This document shows positions 37,067-46,620 of a DNA stretch of 64,000 bases, one piece after another (the first letter of the stretch is position 1; each line of letters begins with the position of its first letter). A program made the translations under genes and the position numbers. Below the pieces are notes generated by a model. That model did no database searches, was not told the origin of the DNA, and saw only the letters and a program-made list of their open reading frames with translations. This stretch comes from JALJPB01 sp963933115 (GTDB lineage Bacteria; Pseudomonadota; Gammaproteobacteria; Enterobacterales; Alteromonadaceae), in assembly GCA_963933115.1 (NCBI GenBank), contig CAWVSL010000009.1:1-64000 (forward strand), written 5' to 3'.

Positions 37067-37615
37067 TTATAGACCTTTCATCATTGCCGCCAAACGCTCA
37101 ATCTTAATATTTGATAACTGCCGATAATCAAAATAAGGGCAAACGATAACTCGATGCTGAGTGTTTATAGCAAATTCGTTATCTAACCAAGTAAGCTCGC
37201 ATTCTAGTTGAGTAGCCTTAACGAGTGACTTGGCGTAAGTTTTACCGATAATAAGATGAATAATTTTTCTAGTGTTATTACTTTTATTATCAAGATAGGG
37301 GGCATTAAACAATAAAGCTGTTTTTGACGCCGTTTGCAGTAAAACGCAGTCTCGGTATTGCTGCCATGACGGTGCACATTTAGTAAAACTAAACCGTTCA
37401 ATGTCTAAAGCATAAAGTAATTTTGCATAGACATTAAAGACTTTTCGCCAACCGTTACCACATTGTTGACCAATGGCATTAATTTCTCCTGAGCATACGC
37501 CAATAAATTGATCTAGCGTTTGGTATTGATAAAGAGGGGGTCGATTACCAATATAAACAGCAACCTGATAATCAGGACAACCTAAGCCCACTATTGTTTT
37601 TTCAGTGTTAACCAT
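37067..37615 (-). CDS. Hypothetical protein coupled to ung
   Basis: 182 residues, soluble, with no motif I recognise. Features: VAVYIGNRPPLYQYQTLDQFIGVCSGEINAIGQQCGNGWRKVFNVYAKLLYAL in the first half, then a mixed alpha/beta part with IIHLIIGKTYAKSL and VIVCPYFDYRQLSNIKI. Starts 8 nt before the ung stop, so translation is coupled to the repair glycosylase. A role in DNA metabolism is only a guess from that context. Confidence 0.75.
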   Translation of the reverse strand: MVNTEKTIVGLGCPDYQVAVYIGNRPPLYQYQTLDQFIGVCSGEINAIGQQCGNGWRKVFNVYAKLLYALDIERFSFTKCAPSWQQYRDCVLLQTASKTALLFNAPYLDNKSNNTRKIIHLIIGKTYAKSLVKATQLECELTWLDNEFAINTQHRVIVCPYFDYRQLSNIKIERLAAMMKGL

Positions 37616-38282
37616 CAGTTAAACGCCATTCAATCGGGGATAAGCCTTTTGACGCTAACCATGTGTTAGTTTGTGAAAAAGGTTTGCTACCAAAAAAACC
37701 ACGATAAGCAGACAAAGGTGAAGGATGCGGTCCAGCGAGCACTAAATGTTTACCGTTATTGATATTGCGACCTTTTTTTTGAGCATGTGCGCCCCATAAA
37801 ATAAAGACACAATGATCGTTTTGCTCATTGAGCTCAGTAATAACCGCATCAGTGAAGGTTTCCCAGCCTAATTTTGCATGCGAGTGAGCATTAGCCTGTT
37901 GAACTGTTAGCACGGTATTTAATAACAGCACCCCTTGTTTTGCCCAAGGTTGAAGAAAGCCATGGTTAGGTGTAACAAAATCATCAATATCAGTGCAGAG
38001 CTCTTTATAAATATTGGTTAAGGATGGTGGGATCTTTATATTAGGCAAAACTGAAAAAGCTAGGCCGTGGGCTTGCCCCTCGCCATGGTAGGGATCTTGG
38101 CCCAAAATAACCACTTTCACCTCAGAGATATCAACATTTTCAAAAGCATTAAAAACATTATTTTCTGATGGGAAAATTGTTAGTCCATCGGCTCGTTGTT
38201 GTTGAATATTCGTGAGTAATGATTGAAAGTAGGGTTTGGCTTGTTCTTGACTGATTAATGTTTGCCAATAAGGTTTTAACAA
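37608..38282 (-). CDS. ung: Uracil-DNA glycosylase
   Basis: 224 residues, family 1 UDG. Catalytic Asp in VVILGQDPYHGEGQAHGLAFSV near 58-79, the uracil-specific LLLNTVLTV near 118, and the minor-groove loop AGPHPSPLSAYRGFFGS near 182-198. Removes uracil from DNA arising by cytosine deamination or dUMP incorporation. Followed by an overlapping unknown gene. Confidence 0.97.
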   Translation of the reverse strand: MLKPYWQTLISQEQAKPYFQSLLTNIQQQRADGLTIFPSENNVFNAFENVDISEVKVVILGQDPYHGEGQAHGLAFSVLPNIKIPPSLTNIYKELCTDIDDFVTPNHGFLQPWAKQGVLLLNTVLTVQQANAHSHAKLGWETFTDAVITELNEQNDHCVFILWGAHAQKKGRNINNGKHLVLAGPHPSPLSAYRGFFGSKPFSQTNTWLASKGLSPIEWRLTDG

Positions 38283-38380
38283 GGGAAGTCCTTTGCAGTT
38301 GTTGACACCAAATTAGGCTGTAGAGTCTCACTGTCGATAGTTTTAATCATTAAATAATTCGCCCCCAAGATGTAGAGCAA

Positions 38381-38426
38381 CCAAAGAGTAAATAAGGATG
38401 ACCTTATTTACTCTTTGGTTTTTTTT
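38381..38426 (+). terminator. Perfect 17-bp hairpin with T8, oriented to the plus strand
   Basis: CCAAAGAGTAAATAAGG and its exact complement enclose a 4-nt loop and are followed by eight T on the plus strand. On the minus strand, where thrC ends 18 nt away, the tail is only TTGCTC. It may end thrC by structure alone, or stop an unseen plus-strand transcript. Confidence 0.75.
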
Positions 38427-38443
38427 CTGTAATAAACAATTTA

Positions 38444-39748
38444 TTAAGCGAGTAAATAAGCCCGTAACGCACTAAAGTCTGCAGCCAAGTCCTTAGATAA
38501 AATAGGTTCTCCAGCACAATCAGCCAACTCTTTAGGTAAGCCAATGGGATGACCTAAGATACTTTCCACTACTTCTTTAAACTTAGCGGGATGGGCAGTA
38601 CCTAAAAGTACACCAAATTCACCTGCATTGGCATTATATTGTAAAGCTTTATAGGCGACAGCGGCGTGAGGCTCACTGATATAACCTAATTTACTTAAAC
38701 CAATAACCGTTGATTGAGTTTGCTCTTCGCCAATAGATACCGAGCTTACACAATCTTTATCAACGATATCCGATTTAAGCATGTGCTCAACCCGAGGCCA
38801 ATTATTGGGGTTACTGACATCCATAGCATTTGAAATTGTAGCAACCGTTTGAGATGGCGACCATTCACCCGTTGCTAAATAACGTGGTACGGTATCATTA
38901 GCATTGGTTGCTGCAATAAAACGCTTGATCGGCAGCCCCATAGCTTTAGCAAATAAACCAGCCGTTAAATTACCAAAGTTACCACTGGGTATTGAAAACA
39001 CTACATCACCTAAGGCTGTTTTAGCACGAGAAAGCTGAGCCATCGCTTCAAAATAATAACAAATTTGAGCTAGTAAACGACTGATATTAATTGAATTAGC
39101 GGAATTTAAGCCAATAGTATTGGCAAGTTCTTTATCGCTAAAGGATTGCTTAACTAATGTTTGGCAATCATCAAAATCGCCATCAACCGCAAGGGTTTCA
39201 ATGTTGCCACCCAGTGTGGTGAACATTTTTTCTTGCAGTAGGCTAATTTTTCCTTTTGGATACATGATAACGACACGAATATTGTCAATACCATGAAAGG
39301 CATGAGCAACAGCCGCTCCGGTATCACCAGAGGTTGCCGTTAATATCGTCAGTTTCTTCTCTTTACCAGAGGCTTGGTAATCTTTGGCGCAGAAAACTTG
39401 TAAACATTTCGCCATAAAACGGGCACCAAAGTCTTTAAAGGCTAATGTTGGACCGTGAAAAAGTTCCAAAATAGCTCGTTCATTACTGATGGGTTGTAAT
39501 AATGCTGGGAAATTAAACGCATCGGTAACAATTTCAGTCAATTCTTGTAATGATAAATCATCTTCTACAAATGGATGTAAAATTTTGACACTACGTTCAA
39601 CAAATGGCATCGCAAGCAGTTCATCCATATCATCAAATTTAGGGATGGTTTCTGGAAAGAATAACCCTTGATTTTTACCTAACCCTTGTTTGACTGCACC
39701 AGAGAAACTAACGACTTCATCATTTTCTTTTAAATTATAAAATTTCAC
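38444..39748 (-). CDS. threonine synthase thrC: Threonine synthase
   Basis: 434 residues (428 in Escherichia coli). PLP enzyme converting O-phosphohomoserine to threonine. The PLP lysine is in GPTLAFKDFGARFMA near 105, with TATSGDTGAAVAHAF near 141 and SGNFGNLTAGLFAKA near 240. Third structural gene of thrABC, 42 nt after thrB. Confidence 0.97.
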   Translation of the reverse strand: MKFYNLKENDEVVSFSGAVKQGLGKNQGLFFPETIPKFDDMDELLAMPFVERSVKILHPFVEDDLSLQELTEIVTDAFNFPALLQPISNERAILELFHGPTLAFKDFGARFMAKCLQVFCAKDYQASGKEKKLTILTATSGDTGAAVAHAFHGIDNIRVVIMYPKGKISLLQEKMFTTLGGNIETLAVDGDFDDCQTLVKQSFSDKELANTIGLNSANSINISRLLAQICYYFEAMAQLSRAKTALGDVVFSIPSGNFGNLTAGLFAKAMGLPIKRFIAATNANDTVPRYLATGEWSPSQTVATISNAMDVSNPNNWPRVEHMLKSDIVDKDCVSSVSIGEEQTQSTVIGLSKLGYISEPHAAVAYKALQYNANAGEFGVLLGTAHPAKFKEVVESILGHPIGLPKELADCAGEPILSKDLAADFSALRAYLLA

Positions 39749-39790
39749 GGAATTTCCTATCGATTAATTATTTTTTTTTAACTGTTGCGT

Positions 39791-40768
39791 TTACAACTTT
39801 ATTACACCGTTAATATCAGCTTGGCAAACATGAACAAAACCATTGTTTTCTCCGTTTACCGTTTGTAAATAATTTGCCTGTAACCACTCTGCATTTTTTT
39901 GAGCGAGTGACAAATCGTCACAGACACAAAACAAGGTAGGTCCTGAACCTGATATACCGACAGCTAAACTGCCCTGCGCCATTAAATAGGCTTTTGCTTC
40001 TTGGTAGCCAGGTAATAAATGTTGACGATATGATTCTGCAACCACGTCTTCTAATACACTAAATGCCTGTTGTTTATCTTGACGATGACAGGCATCAACG
40101 AAGGTGGCTAAATTTTGACCAAAAGAGATCAAGTCAGCACGAGAGTAACTTTGGGGTAACACGTCTCGAGCTGCCTTAGTTGATACTTCAATACCTGGGT
40201 AAGCCATCACGAAGAAGCAATCATCAAAAGTAGGTATAGAACGAGCGATTACTTTCCCGTCGGGTACCATTAATAGTAACCCCCCTAAATAGCAGGGTGC
40301 AACATTATCATAATGCAGGCTACCACTAATATGTGCTTCCATTTGCCCCATCATTAACAACATCGATTTTTCATCGATGCTTATACCTCTTGCTTGCTGG
40401 TAATAAGTATTTAAGCCTTCAAGTGCAGCAACAACGGAACAAGCACTAGAGCCCAAACCGCTACCAACAGGCATTCTTTTATCGAGAGTGATTTTAACCG
40501 TCTCAATTTTTTTATCACGTTCGGTTAATGCTTTATTAAATAACACTAAACAATGCCAGACGATATTATCTTTTGGATCGCTAGGCAATTTATGAGCAAA
40601 TCTGCCAACAACTTCTAAACTATCAGTATCAGCACTTTCAACCGAAACCACATCACCCAAAAGTGTTCCATCAATAGGTTTTACCGCTAAGCCTAAAACA
40701 TCAAAACCGACATTAACATTACCAATAGAAGCAGGCGCAAATACCGATATTTTATTTGACTCCGTCAT
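39791..40768 (-). CDS. thrB: Homoserine kinase
   Basis: 325 residues from the ATG at 40768, which shares its A with the thrA stop (TAATG), the coupling seen in enterobacterial thr operons; the frame opens 18 nt earlier inside thrA. GHMP kinase: VFAPASIGNVNVGFDVLG near 9-26, ATP motif PVGSGLGSSACSVVAAL near 100, and SGSGPTLF near the C-terminus. Confidence 0.96.
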   Translation of the reverse strand: MTESNKISVFAPASIGNVNVGFDVLGLAVKPIDGTLLGDVVSVESADTDSLEVVGRFAHKLPSDPKDNIVWHCLVLFNKALTERDKKIETVKITLDKRMPVGSGLGSSACSVVAALEGLNTYYQQARGISIDEKSMLLMMGQMEAHISGSLHYDNVAPCYLGGLLLMVPDGKVIARSIPTFDDCFFVMAYPGIEVSTKAARDVLPQSYSRADLISFGQNLATFVDACHRQDKQQAFSVLEDVVAESYRQHLLPGYQEAKAYLMAQGSLAVGISGSGPTLFCVCDDLSLAQKNAEWLQANYLQTVNGENNGFVHVCQADINGVIKL

Positions 40769-43224
40769 TAGTGCTGCTGCTCCCATGCTAGTGTTCTTAA
40801 TAAATCACCAAATACTCCTGCAGCAGTTACTGCAGCACCCGCTCCATAGCCACGTAAGACAAAGGGAAGCGGTTGGTAGTAACGACTATGAATAGCTAAA
40901 GCATTCTCACCATCTTTGATACTATATAATGGGTGAGCCTGAGCAACAGCTTCGATCGATACTTGACACTTACCATCAACAATATTGCCAATGTAACGTA
41001 ATACTTTACCTTCGGCTTTAGCGTCATTGACTCGTTTGGTAAAGTCTTGATCAATTTTTGATAGATTTTTCATAAAAGTGGCAACATCACCGCTAGCATC
41101 AAAGTCATTAGGCAGTACCGACTCAATAGTAATATCAGTAAGCTCTAACTGCAAACCAGACTCTCGCGCCATAATTAAAAGCTTGCGAGCAACATCTAAA
41201 CCACTTAAATCATCGCGGGGATCAGGCTCAGTAAAACCATTCTCTTTGGCAATGGCGGTTGCCACAGAAAGTGCCATACCTTCATCTAATTTACCAAAAA
41301 TATAAGAGAGAGAACCCGATAGAACCCCCTCAAAACGTTGTAATTCATCACCCGCTTTAATCAAGCTTTGCAATGTATCAATAACAGGTAAACCTGCACC
41401 GACCGTCGTTTCATATAAAAAACGACGGTTAGTTTTTTGTGCCGCACTGCGCAAGGCTTGATAATACTGCCAAGAATCGGTATTTGCTTTTTTGTTTGGG
41501 GTAACGACATGGAAACCTTCTTCAAGAAAGCCAACATAACTCATCGCCAATTCTTCATTGGATGTTGAGTCAACAAGCACGGGGTTAATTAAATGGTTAT
41601 CACGAACAAAAGCCTTTATGTTTTCAACTGTCACCGCCACTGGCTCTTTTTGCTGAGCTTGTTGCCAGTTTTCTAAGTCAATACCGTTCGCATCAAAAAC
41701 CATGCCCTTTGAATTCGCTAAGCCATAAATTTTCAAATCGATATTCTGTGCTTTTAAGCTAGGTTGTTGACGAGCGATTTGTGCAATAAGCTCACTCCCT
41801 ACTACACCACAGCCCACTAAAAAAACATCAATGGTTGGTTTGTGAGAGAAGAAGTTTTGATGACTCACTTTTAAAGCGTCAGTACATTTTCTTTGCTCAA
41901 CAACAACAGAAATACTTCGCTCTGAGGAGTCCTGAGCAATAGCTATTACATTAACCCGAGCTTGCGCTAGTGAACTAAAGAATTTGGCCGCCACACCACG
42001 TTGATGGTGCATACCATCACCAACTAGGGAGACAATTGACAGTTCTTTTTTAAGCACTATTGGCTCTAATAAACTATTAAGTAATTCTAATTCAAATTCA
42101 TCTTTTAAACTTTGCTCCGCACGAGCTGCATCGGCAGAGTAAATACAAAAACTGATACAATATTCACTTGAAGATTGACTGATAAGCACTAAAGAGACAT
42201 TTTCACGACTCATGGTCGCAAATACACGGCTTGCCATGCCCACCATACCCTTCATGCCTGGCCCTGAAACATTGACCATAGTTAAATCGTCAAGATTTGA
42301 AATAGCCTTCACTCGTTTTTGCTGATCGTTTTCATTATCAATTAGCGTACCCGGTGCCAAAGGATTTCCGGTATTTTTGATTAAACAAGGGATATGGTAT
42401 TGAGCAATCGGACCAATAGTTTTAGGATGCAAGACACTTGCACCAAAATAAGAAAGCTCCATGGCTTCTTGATAGGATAAATAATCAAGCAAGGTCGCAT
42501 CTTTAATCACACGAGGATCCGCATTATAAATACCGTCAACGTCTGTCCAAATTTCACAACACTCAGCTTGAGTACACACGGCCAAAACTGCTGCTGAGTA
42601 ATCAGAGCCATTTCGACCTAAGGTCGTGATTTGACCGTCACAGTTAATACCAATAAATCCTGGCATAATAGAGATACGCTCAAGTTCACTGTATACATCT
42701 TGGAAAGTTTCTTTACATAAAACCAAGTCAGCAACAGCATTTAACCAATCATCACTGGTACGTAAAAACTTTTCTGGTTCGAGTTCAGTAACCGTTTCTC
42801 CTTTGCTAGCTAAGGCTGAAGAAAGAATCGCCACACTTAATCTCTCTCCCATGCTGATAATACGAGCACGGATATGTTCAGGGCAAAAAGACAACATCGT
42901 TGCCCCTTGCATATATCTACTTAGCTGATTTTCACAATGGGCAAGTACTTGCTGACAGTGTTGACGATTAAAGTCTGAAGAGGTTGCTGATAAGTCATCA
43001 ATAATGGTTTCAATAGCCTGTTTAAAATGGCCTAAGTCTGCCTGCAATTTCACATCATCACTTATGTTTTCTGCCATAGCCACAAGATGATTTGTCACAC
43101 CTTGTGGTGCGGAAACAACAACAGCGACTTGAGCTATTTTACTTTGCTCTTTGATGATATTAGCCACAGCTAAAAAGCGGTCTGCTGAAGCTAATGATGA
43201 ACCACCAAATTTTAATACACGCAT
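40768..43224 (-). CDS. thrA: Bifunctional aspartokinase I/homoserine dehydrogenase I
   Basis: 818 residues (820 in Escherichia coli). N-terminal aspartokinase: VLKFGGSSLASADRF at the start and GRNGSDYSAAVLA near 204. Middle ACT domains (MVNVSGPGMKGMVG; SIVSLVGDGMHHQRGVA) sense threonine. C-terminal homoserine dehydrogenase: NAD(P) motif VFLVGCGVVGSELI near 470 and GLDVARKLLIMARE near 680. First and third steps towards threonine and methionine. Controlled by the leader peptide and attenuator upstream. Confidence 0.97.
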   Translation of the reverse strand: MRVLKFGGSSLASADRFLAVANIIKEQSKIAQVAVVVSAPQGVTNHLVAMAENISDDVKLQADLGHFKQAIETIIDDLSATSSDFNRQHCQQVLAHCENQLSRYMQGATMLSFCPEHIRARIISMGERLSVAILSSALASKGETVTELEPEKFLRTSDDWLNAVADLVLCKETFQDVYSELERISIMPGFIGINCDGQITTLGRNGSDYSAAVLAVCTQAECCEIWTDVDGIYNADPRVIKDATLLDYLSYQEAMELSYFGASVLHPKTIGPIAQYHIPCLIKNTGNPLAPGTLIDNENDQQKRVKAISNLDDLTMVNVSGPGMKGMVGMASRVFATMSRENVSLVLISQSSSEYCISFCIYSADAARAEQSLKDEFELELLNSLLEPIVLKKELSIVSLVGDGMHHQRGVAAKFFSSLAQARVNVIAIAQDSSERSISVVVEQRKCTDALKVSHQNFFSHKPTIDVFLVGCGVVGSELIAQIARQQPSLKAQNIDLKIYGLANSKGMVFDANGIDLENWQQAQQKEPVAVTVENIKAFVRDNHLINPVLVDSTSNEELAMSYVGFLEEGFHVVTPNKKANTDSWQYYQALRSAAQKTNRRFLYETTVGAGLPVIDTLQSLIKAGDELQRFEGVLSGSLSYIFGKLDEGMALSVATAIAKENGFTEPDPRDDLSGLDVARKLLIMARESGLQLELTDITIESVLPNDFDASGDVATFMKNLSKIDQDFTKRVNDAKAEGKVLRYIGNIVDGKCQVSIEAVAQAHPLYSIKDGENALAIHSRYYQPLPFVLRGYGAGAAVTAAGVFGDLLRTLAWEQQH

Positions 43225-43258
43225 CTTCTCTTCCTTTTATAACCTATCATTTAAACTC

Positions 43259-43294
43259 AAAAAAAAAGCCCGTGAGGTTCAGTCACGGGCTTTT
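43259..43294 (-). terminator. Attenuator of the thr operon
   Basis: GCCCGTGA and TCACGGGC (8 bp) enclose a 7-nt loop, with A residues before and nine T after on the minus strand. It lies between the leader peptide stop (43316) and thrA (43224), the standard position of an attenuator. Confidence 0.92.
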
Positions 43295-43315
43295 ATAAAA
43301 TTAATTTTCACATAT

Positions 43316-43390
43316 TCAGCCAGCGACAACCATCCCGGTCAGGGTGGTAATGGTAATAATAATTTCGGTACGACAGTTTAATATGTTCAT
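43316..43390 (-). CDS. thrL: thr operon leader peptide
   Basis: A 24-residue ORF starting with ATG at 43390 and ending TGA. The run EIIITITTLTG carries most of its five Thr and five Ile codons. Ribosome stalling at these codons when charged tRNA-Thr or tRNA-Ile is scarce should prevent formation of the attenuator hairpin just downstream. Escherichia coli thrL (ITTTITITT) is the direct counterpart. Too short for normal gene callers. Confidence 0.93.
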   Translation of the reverse strand: MNILNCRTEIIITITTLTGMVVAG

Positions 43391-43872
43391 GTGATGTAAA
43401 ATGCCTGATGTCAGTTTAACTGTCAACAGTTAACTTACCTACGTTAACGACTAAAAAGTTATAGACTATGCATTAAAGTTTCAAATCCAAGATTAAAAAT
43501 TATTTCCTCGCCAATTTTGACTTCATTTGTAATGACAAAAACAAGTTTAATTCCTATCGACTTAGCTTAATAATACAGGGCTAAACCGATACAACTGTTT
43601 TATTACCTAATTATCAATCCATTGTAGACGATGAAAACTTCCATCACCCTTGTGATATTTAACTTTTATTAGAACAGTTAAACTGCCGAGATAAGATCTA
43701 ATTAACGCGTTTAGTATGTGAAATTCTTACTAGATAATAAGAGCTTTTAGAGACAAAACGTTGAAGGAACGATATACCTACGGATTTATACACTTCAAAA
43801 GCCATTTCTAACAATATAACAGTAATTCGTCAATTCTCTAATACAGGAGTACAGGAGAGAGTAGAGGTCAAA
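43391..43872. other. Region upstream of thrL
   Basis: About 480 nt. A possible thr promoter on the minus strand has TATAAC at 43463-43458 with TTTGAA 16 nt upstream, about 65 nt before thrL. A TTGACA nearer to thrL has no good -10 box. The rest, towards the ygjP-like gene, shows no gene or clear structure. Confidence 0.4.
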
Positions 43873-44586
43873 TTAGTACCAAGTGAGTTGTCTTTGGTGG
43901 GTTTTCAGCCAGTCTTGCGCTTGCTGATAATTAGGAGAGTGTTGTGCGACTAATTTCCAGAATTCTCTCGAGTGATTTAAATGGGTCAAATGGCAAAGCT
44001 CATGAATAATAACATAGTCAACAACCCAAAATGGCGCCATCATTAATAGATAATTAAAACTGAGTTCTCCTCGATTATTACAACTTCCCCATCGAGCTTT
44101 ATACTGTCTAACTTTAAAGGACTTAGGAAGTAGTTGTGTTTGTTTACTGAGCTCAACTAGGCGAGTCGTAAAATAACCTATCGCTTTTTCTTTAAACCAT
44201 TTTTCAAGCTGCTTTTTAACTTTTGTCTGACTTATTTCTACCGATAATAATTGACCATTTATAATTCGATGCCGAGTTGGCAAAATCACACAAAATTCAT
44301 TGCTCAGATTCAGTATTTGAGCTTTTGGCTGATAAGAAATCGTCAGTTGTTTTTGTTCACCGTGTATCAATAACGAACAGCCGTCAATAAAAGAAGGGGG
44401 GGGTAATGCAGGTTGGCGTTTTTGCAGATCAACTTTAGCTTTTAACCAAGCAGATTTTTCATTGATAAAACTATGGATTTGTTGGTCAGTTAAAAAATTA
44501 GGTGCTCTAACAAAAATTTCTCCTTGTTTAACTTGTAAACCAAGGGTTTTGCGTCGAGCACTGCGGATTATTTGGTATTCAAGCAT
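43873..44586 (-). CDS. YgjP-like zinc metallopeptidase (M48/DUF45 family)
   Basis: 237 residues. The zinc motif is VIIHELCHLTHLNHSREFW near 197-215 (HExxH with a third His). RWGSCNNRGELSFNYLLMMAP near 169 is the family signature before it. Soluble, no signal peptide. The family is related to SprT/wss1-like proteases; the natural substrate is unknown. Follows yebG on the same strand by 40 nt, so it may share the SOS-regulated transcript. Confidence 0.88.
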   Translation of the reverse strand: MLEYQIIRSARRKTLGLQVKQGEIFVRAPNFLTDQQIHSFINEKSAWLKAKVDLQKRQPALPPPSFIDGCSLLIHGEQKQLTISYQPKAQILNLSNEFCVILPTRHRIINGQLLSVEISQTKVKKQLEKWFKEKAIGYFTTRLVELSKQTQLLPKSFKVRQYKARWGSCNNRGELSFNYLLMMAPFWVVDYVIIHELCHLTHLNHSREFWKLVAQHSPNYQQAQDWLKTHQRQLTWY

Positions 44587-44626
44587 TAATATTAACTGTT
44601 AGCTCTAATAAATGACATGCTAAGCA

Positions 44627-45034
44627 CTAACCTAGTTCGCTAATAATTTCATCTGCTTTATTTTTTTTTACTTTTGTTTTTATTGGTTTAGCTTTAGGTA
44701 CTTTAGTATTTTCTTTATCGATTTCAGAAATTTCAGTTGTTTTTTCTTCAGCGACTTCATTAACATCAACTAACTTAGCTGATTTTTTCTCTGCAGGCTT
44801 GGATGCTTTTTTAGCAAGAAGTGCGACTAAAACCTCCTCTCTATTTTGAGCTAAATAAATACTCAACTCTTCAGATAGGCTCTCTGTTAATTTTATTGTT
44901 GATTGAGCAAAAACTTCGGCCAAGTTGTCAGCCATGTCCAACATTTTGTCATATTCATCTGCTGATTTCTTGTCCATAAATGTATTTGCCTCCACCCCAT
45001 GCCTAATTACGACAAATCGACTTTCAACTGCCAT
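44627..45034 (-). CDS. yebG: YebG-family DNA damage-inducible protein
   Basis: 135 residues. N-terminus MAVESRFVVIRHGVEANTFMDKKSADEYDKMLDMADNL matches YebG (MAVEVKYVVIREGEEKMSF in Escherichia coli). The C-terminal 60 residues are charged and Lys-rich, likely disordered. YebG is an SOS gene of unclear function. A LexA box (45153-45168) is upstream, which supports the identity. Confidence 0.92.
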   Translation of the reverse strand: MAVESRFVVIRHGVEANTFMDKKSADEYDKMLDMADNLAEVFAQSTIKLTESLSEELSIYLAQNREEVLVALLAKKASKPAEKKSAKLVDVNEVAEEKTTEISEIDKENTKVPKAKPIKTKVKKNKADEIISELG

Positions 45035-45152
45035 TGGTTTTCCTTAATTTATCTTAATAAGTGTTCAAAAAAATCATTTGAAATTTCATTACTGCCGACG
45101 ATATTTTTTACAATTCATCGCCTTTATCCATAGTAACACAAGGCCAAGATAG

Positions 45153-45168
45153 CTGTATATAAAAACAG
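45153..45168 (-). promoter_or_regulatory. LexA box upstream of yebG
   Basis: CTGT-ATATAAAA-ACAG fits the gammaproteobacterial LexA operator CTGT-N8-ACAG including the AT-rich centre. It lies about 120 nt before the yebG start and just after the end of moeA. The ygjP-like gene downstream may share this control. Confidence 0.85.
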
Positions 45169-45186
45169 GTTAACAACAGTTAATGC

Positions 45187-46434
45187 TTATCTTATGTAAT
45201 CATCAAAAATTTCTACCGTGACTAACTCACCGGCACTGACTTTTCCTTGCTTAGCGGGCAAAATAATATAACAATTCGCTGTGGCTAAACTCGATAAAAT
45301 GCCTGAGCCTTGTGAACCCGTCGAAGTGACAATATTATCACCTTGCTCATTTAACGATAACACACCTCGTTGAAAATCCATACGGCCTGGCGATTTACGT
45401 AATTCGGTTGTCGTTCTTACCTTGAGAACAGTGCGATTGATCGGTTCAGCGTTTTGTAACTTAATTAAGGCTAATAGTGCAAGTTGATGGAAGGTGACCA
45501 ATGCAGACACCGGGTTACCTGGCAAACCAAAAAACAAACTGTTAGGCAATCGACCAAAAGCAAAGGGCTTACCCGGTTTTATCGCAACTTTCCAAAAGCC
45601 AATTTCCCCCAGTTCATCTAAAACATCCTTAGTGTAATCAGCATCGCCTACCGAAACACCCCCACTAGAAATAATTGCATCAGCTTGTTTGTCAGCCTCA
45701 ACAAAAGCTTTTTTAATCGCATCAAAATCATCGTTAACAACACCAAAATCAATCACATTAACGTTAAGTTTCTTCAATATTGCAGCTAAAAAATAACTAT
45801 TGCTGGCAAAAATATCACCGTCATTAAGTATTTGACCCGGTAATTTCAATTCATCACCCGTGGCAATTAGGGCAATATTGAGTGGTCGATATACTTGAAT
45901 TTCAGCAATACCTAGTGAAGCCAAAATACCAATATCGATTGTTGACAAACGGTGGCCTTTGGTCAGGACTCTTTGATTTTTTTGAATATCTTCACCAACG
46001 TTTCTTACATGTGACCCCTTTGTTTTTTCTTGTAAAAATGTGGCTTGTTGTTTGTTTAGTTGAACATTTTCTTGCATTTCAACACTGTCACAATTATCAG
46101 GAAGTTTAGCACCTGTCATAATCCGAATACATTCACCAAGTTTACATTTTCCCTGATAGGGAGCACCCGCCATAGCAGAGCCAACGACAGTTAAAGTGCG
46201 GCTATTTAAAAAGCTGTTGATAGCAAAAGCATAGCCATCCATTGCTGAATTATCATGGGGCGGTACATTAAGTGGGCTATAAATGTCTTGGCATAAAACA
46301 TAGCTAAGCGCTTGGTCAATAGGTAAGCTAATCACATCAGATATTGGCGTAACTTGAGCAAGCATATCTGCTAACGCTTGTTCGTAAGGTAATAATCCGG
46401 GAACAGAACAACAATCAGGCATAATAATTTTCAC
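45187..46434 (-). CDS. moeA: Molybdopterin molybdenumtransferase MoeA
   Basis: 415 residues (411 in Escherichia coli). Inserts molybdenum into adenylylated molybdopterin. Motifs: PPHDNSAMDGYAF near 58, IMTGAKLPDNCDSVEMQE near 106, ALIATGDEL near 188, SSGGVSVGDADY near 257 and FFGLPGNPVSALVTF near 300. The frame starts at GTG 46434; the ATG at 46422 is equally possible. Divergent from the moaA operon. Confidence 0.95.
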   Translation of the reverse strand: MKIIMPDCCSVPGLLPYEQALADMLAQVTPISDVISLPIDQALSYVLCQDIYSPLNVPPHDNSAMDGYAFAINSFLNSRTLTVVGSAMAGAPYQGKCKLGECIRIMTGAKLPDNCDSVEMQENVQLNKQQATFLQEKTKGSHVRNVGEDIQKNQRVLTKGHRLSTIDIGILASLGIAEIQVYRPLNIALIATGDELKLPGQILNDGDIFASNSYFLAAILKKLNVNVIDFGVVNDDFDAIKKAFVEADKQADAIISSGGVSVGDADYTKDVLDELGEIGFWKVAIKPGKPFAFGRLPNSLFFGLPGNPVSALVTFHQLALLALIKLQNAEPINRTVLKVRTTTELRKSPGRMDFQRGVLSLNEQGDNIVTSTGSQGSGILSSLATANCYIILPAKQGKVSAGELVTVEIFDDYIR

Positions 46435-46620
46435 TTGAAATAGACGAAGTTAATAGTGATTATTATCACTCAATTTATTGACATAATAACAGTACTTTTA
46501 CTATCAATCAGTTGATTTTACTAAAAAGGATGGTCAATAAATTTAATTATAATACTTTAGGTAAACTACGGTATACTTATTTATAGTAAGCTATATAAAT
46601 AAGCTACTTACATAAATTAA

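Noticed and set aside
43151..43381. Plus-strand ORF over the thr leader
   Set aside because: Antisense to thrL and the attenuator, which explain the sequence fully.
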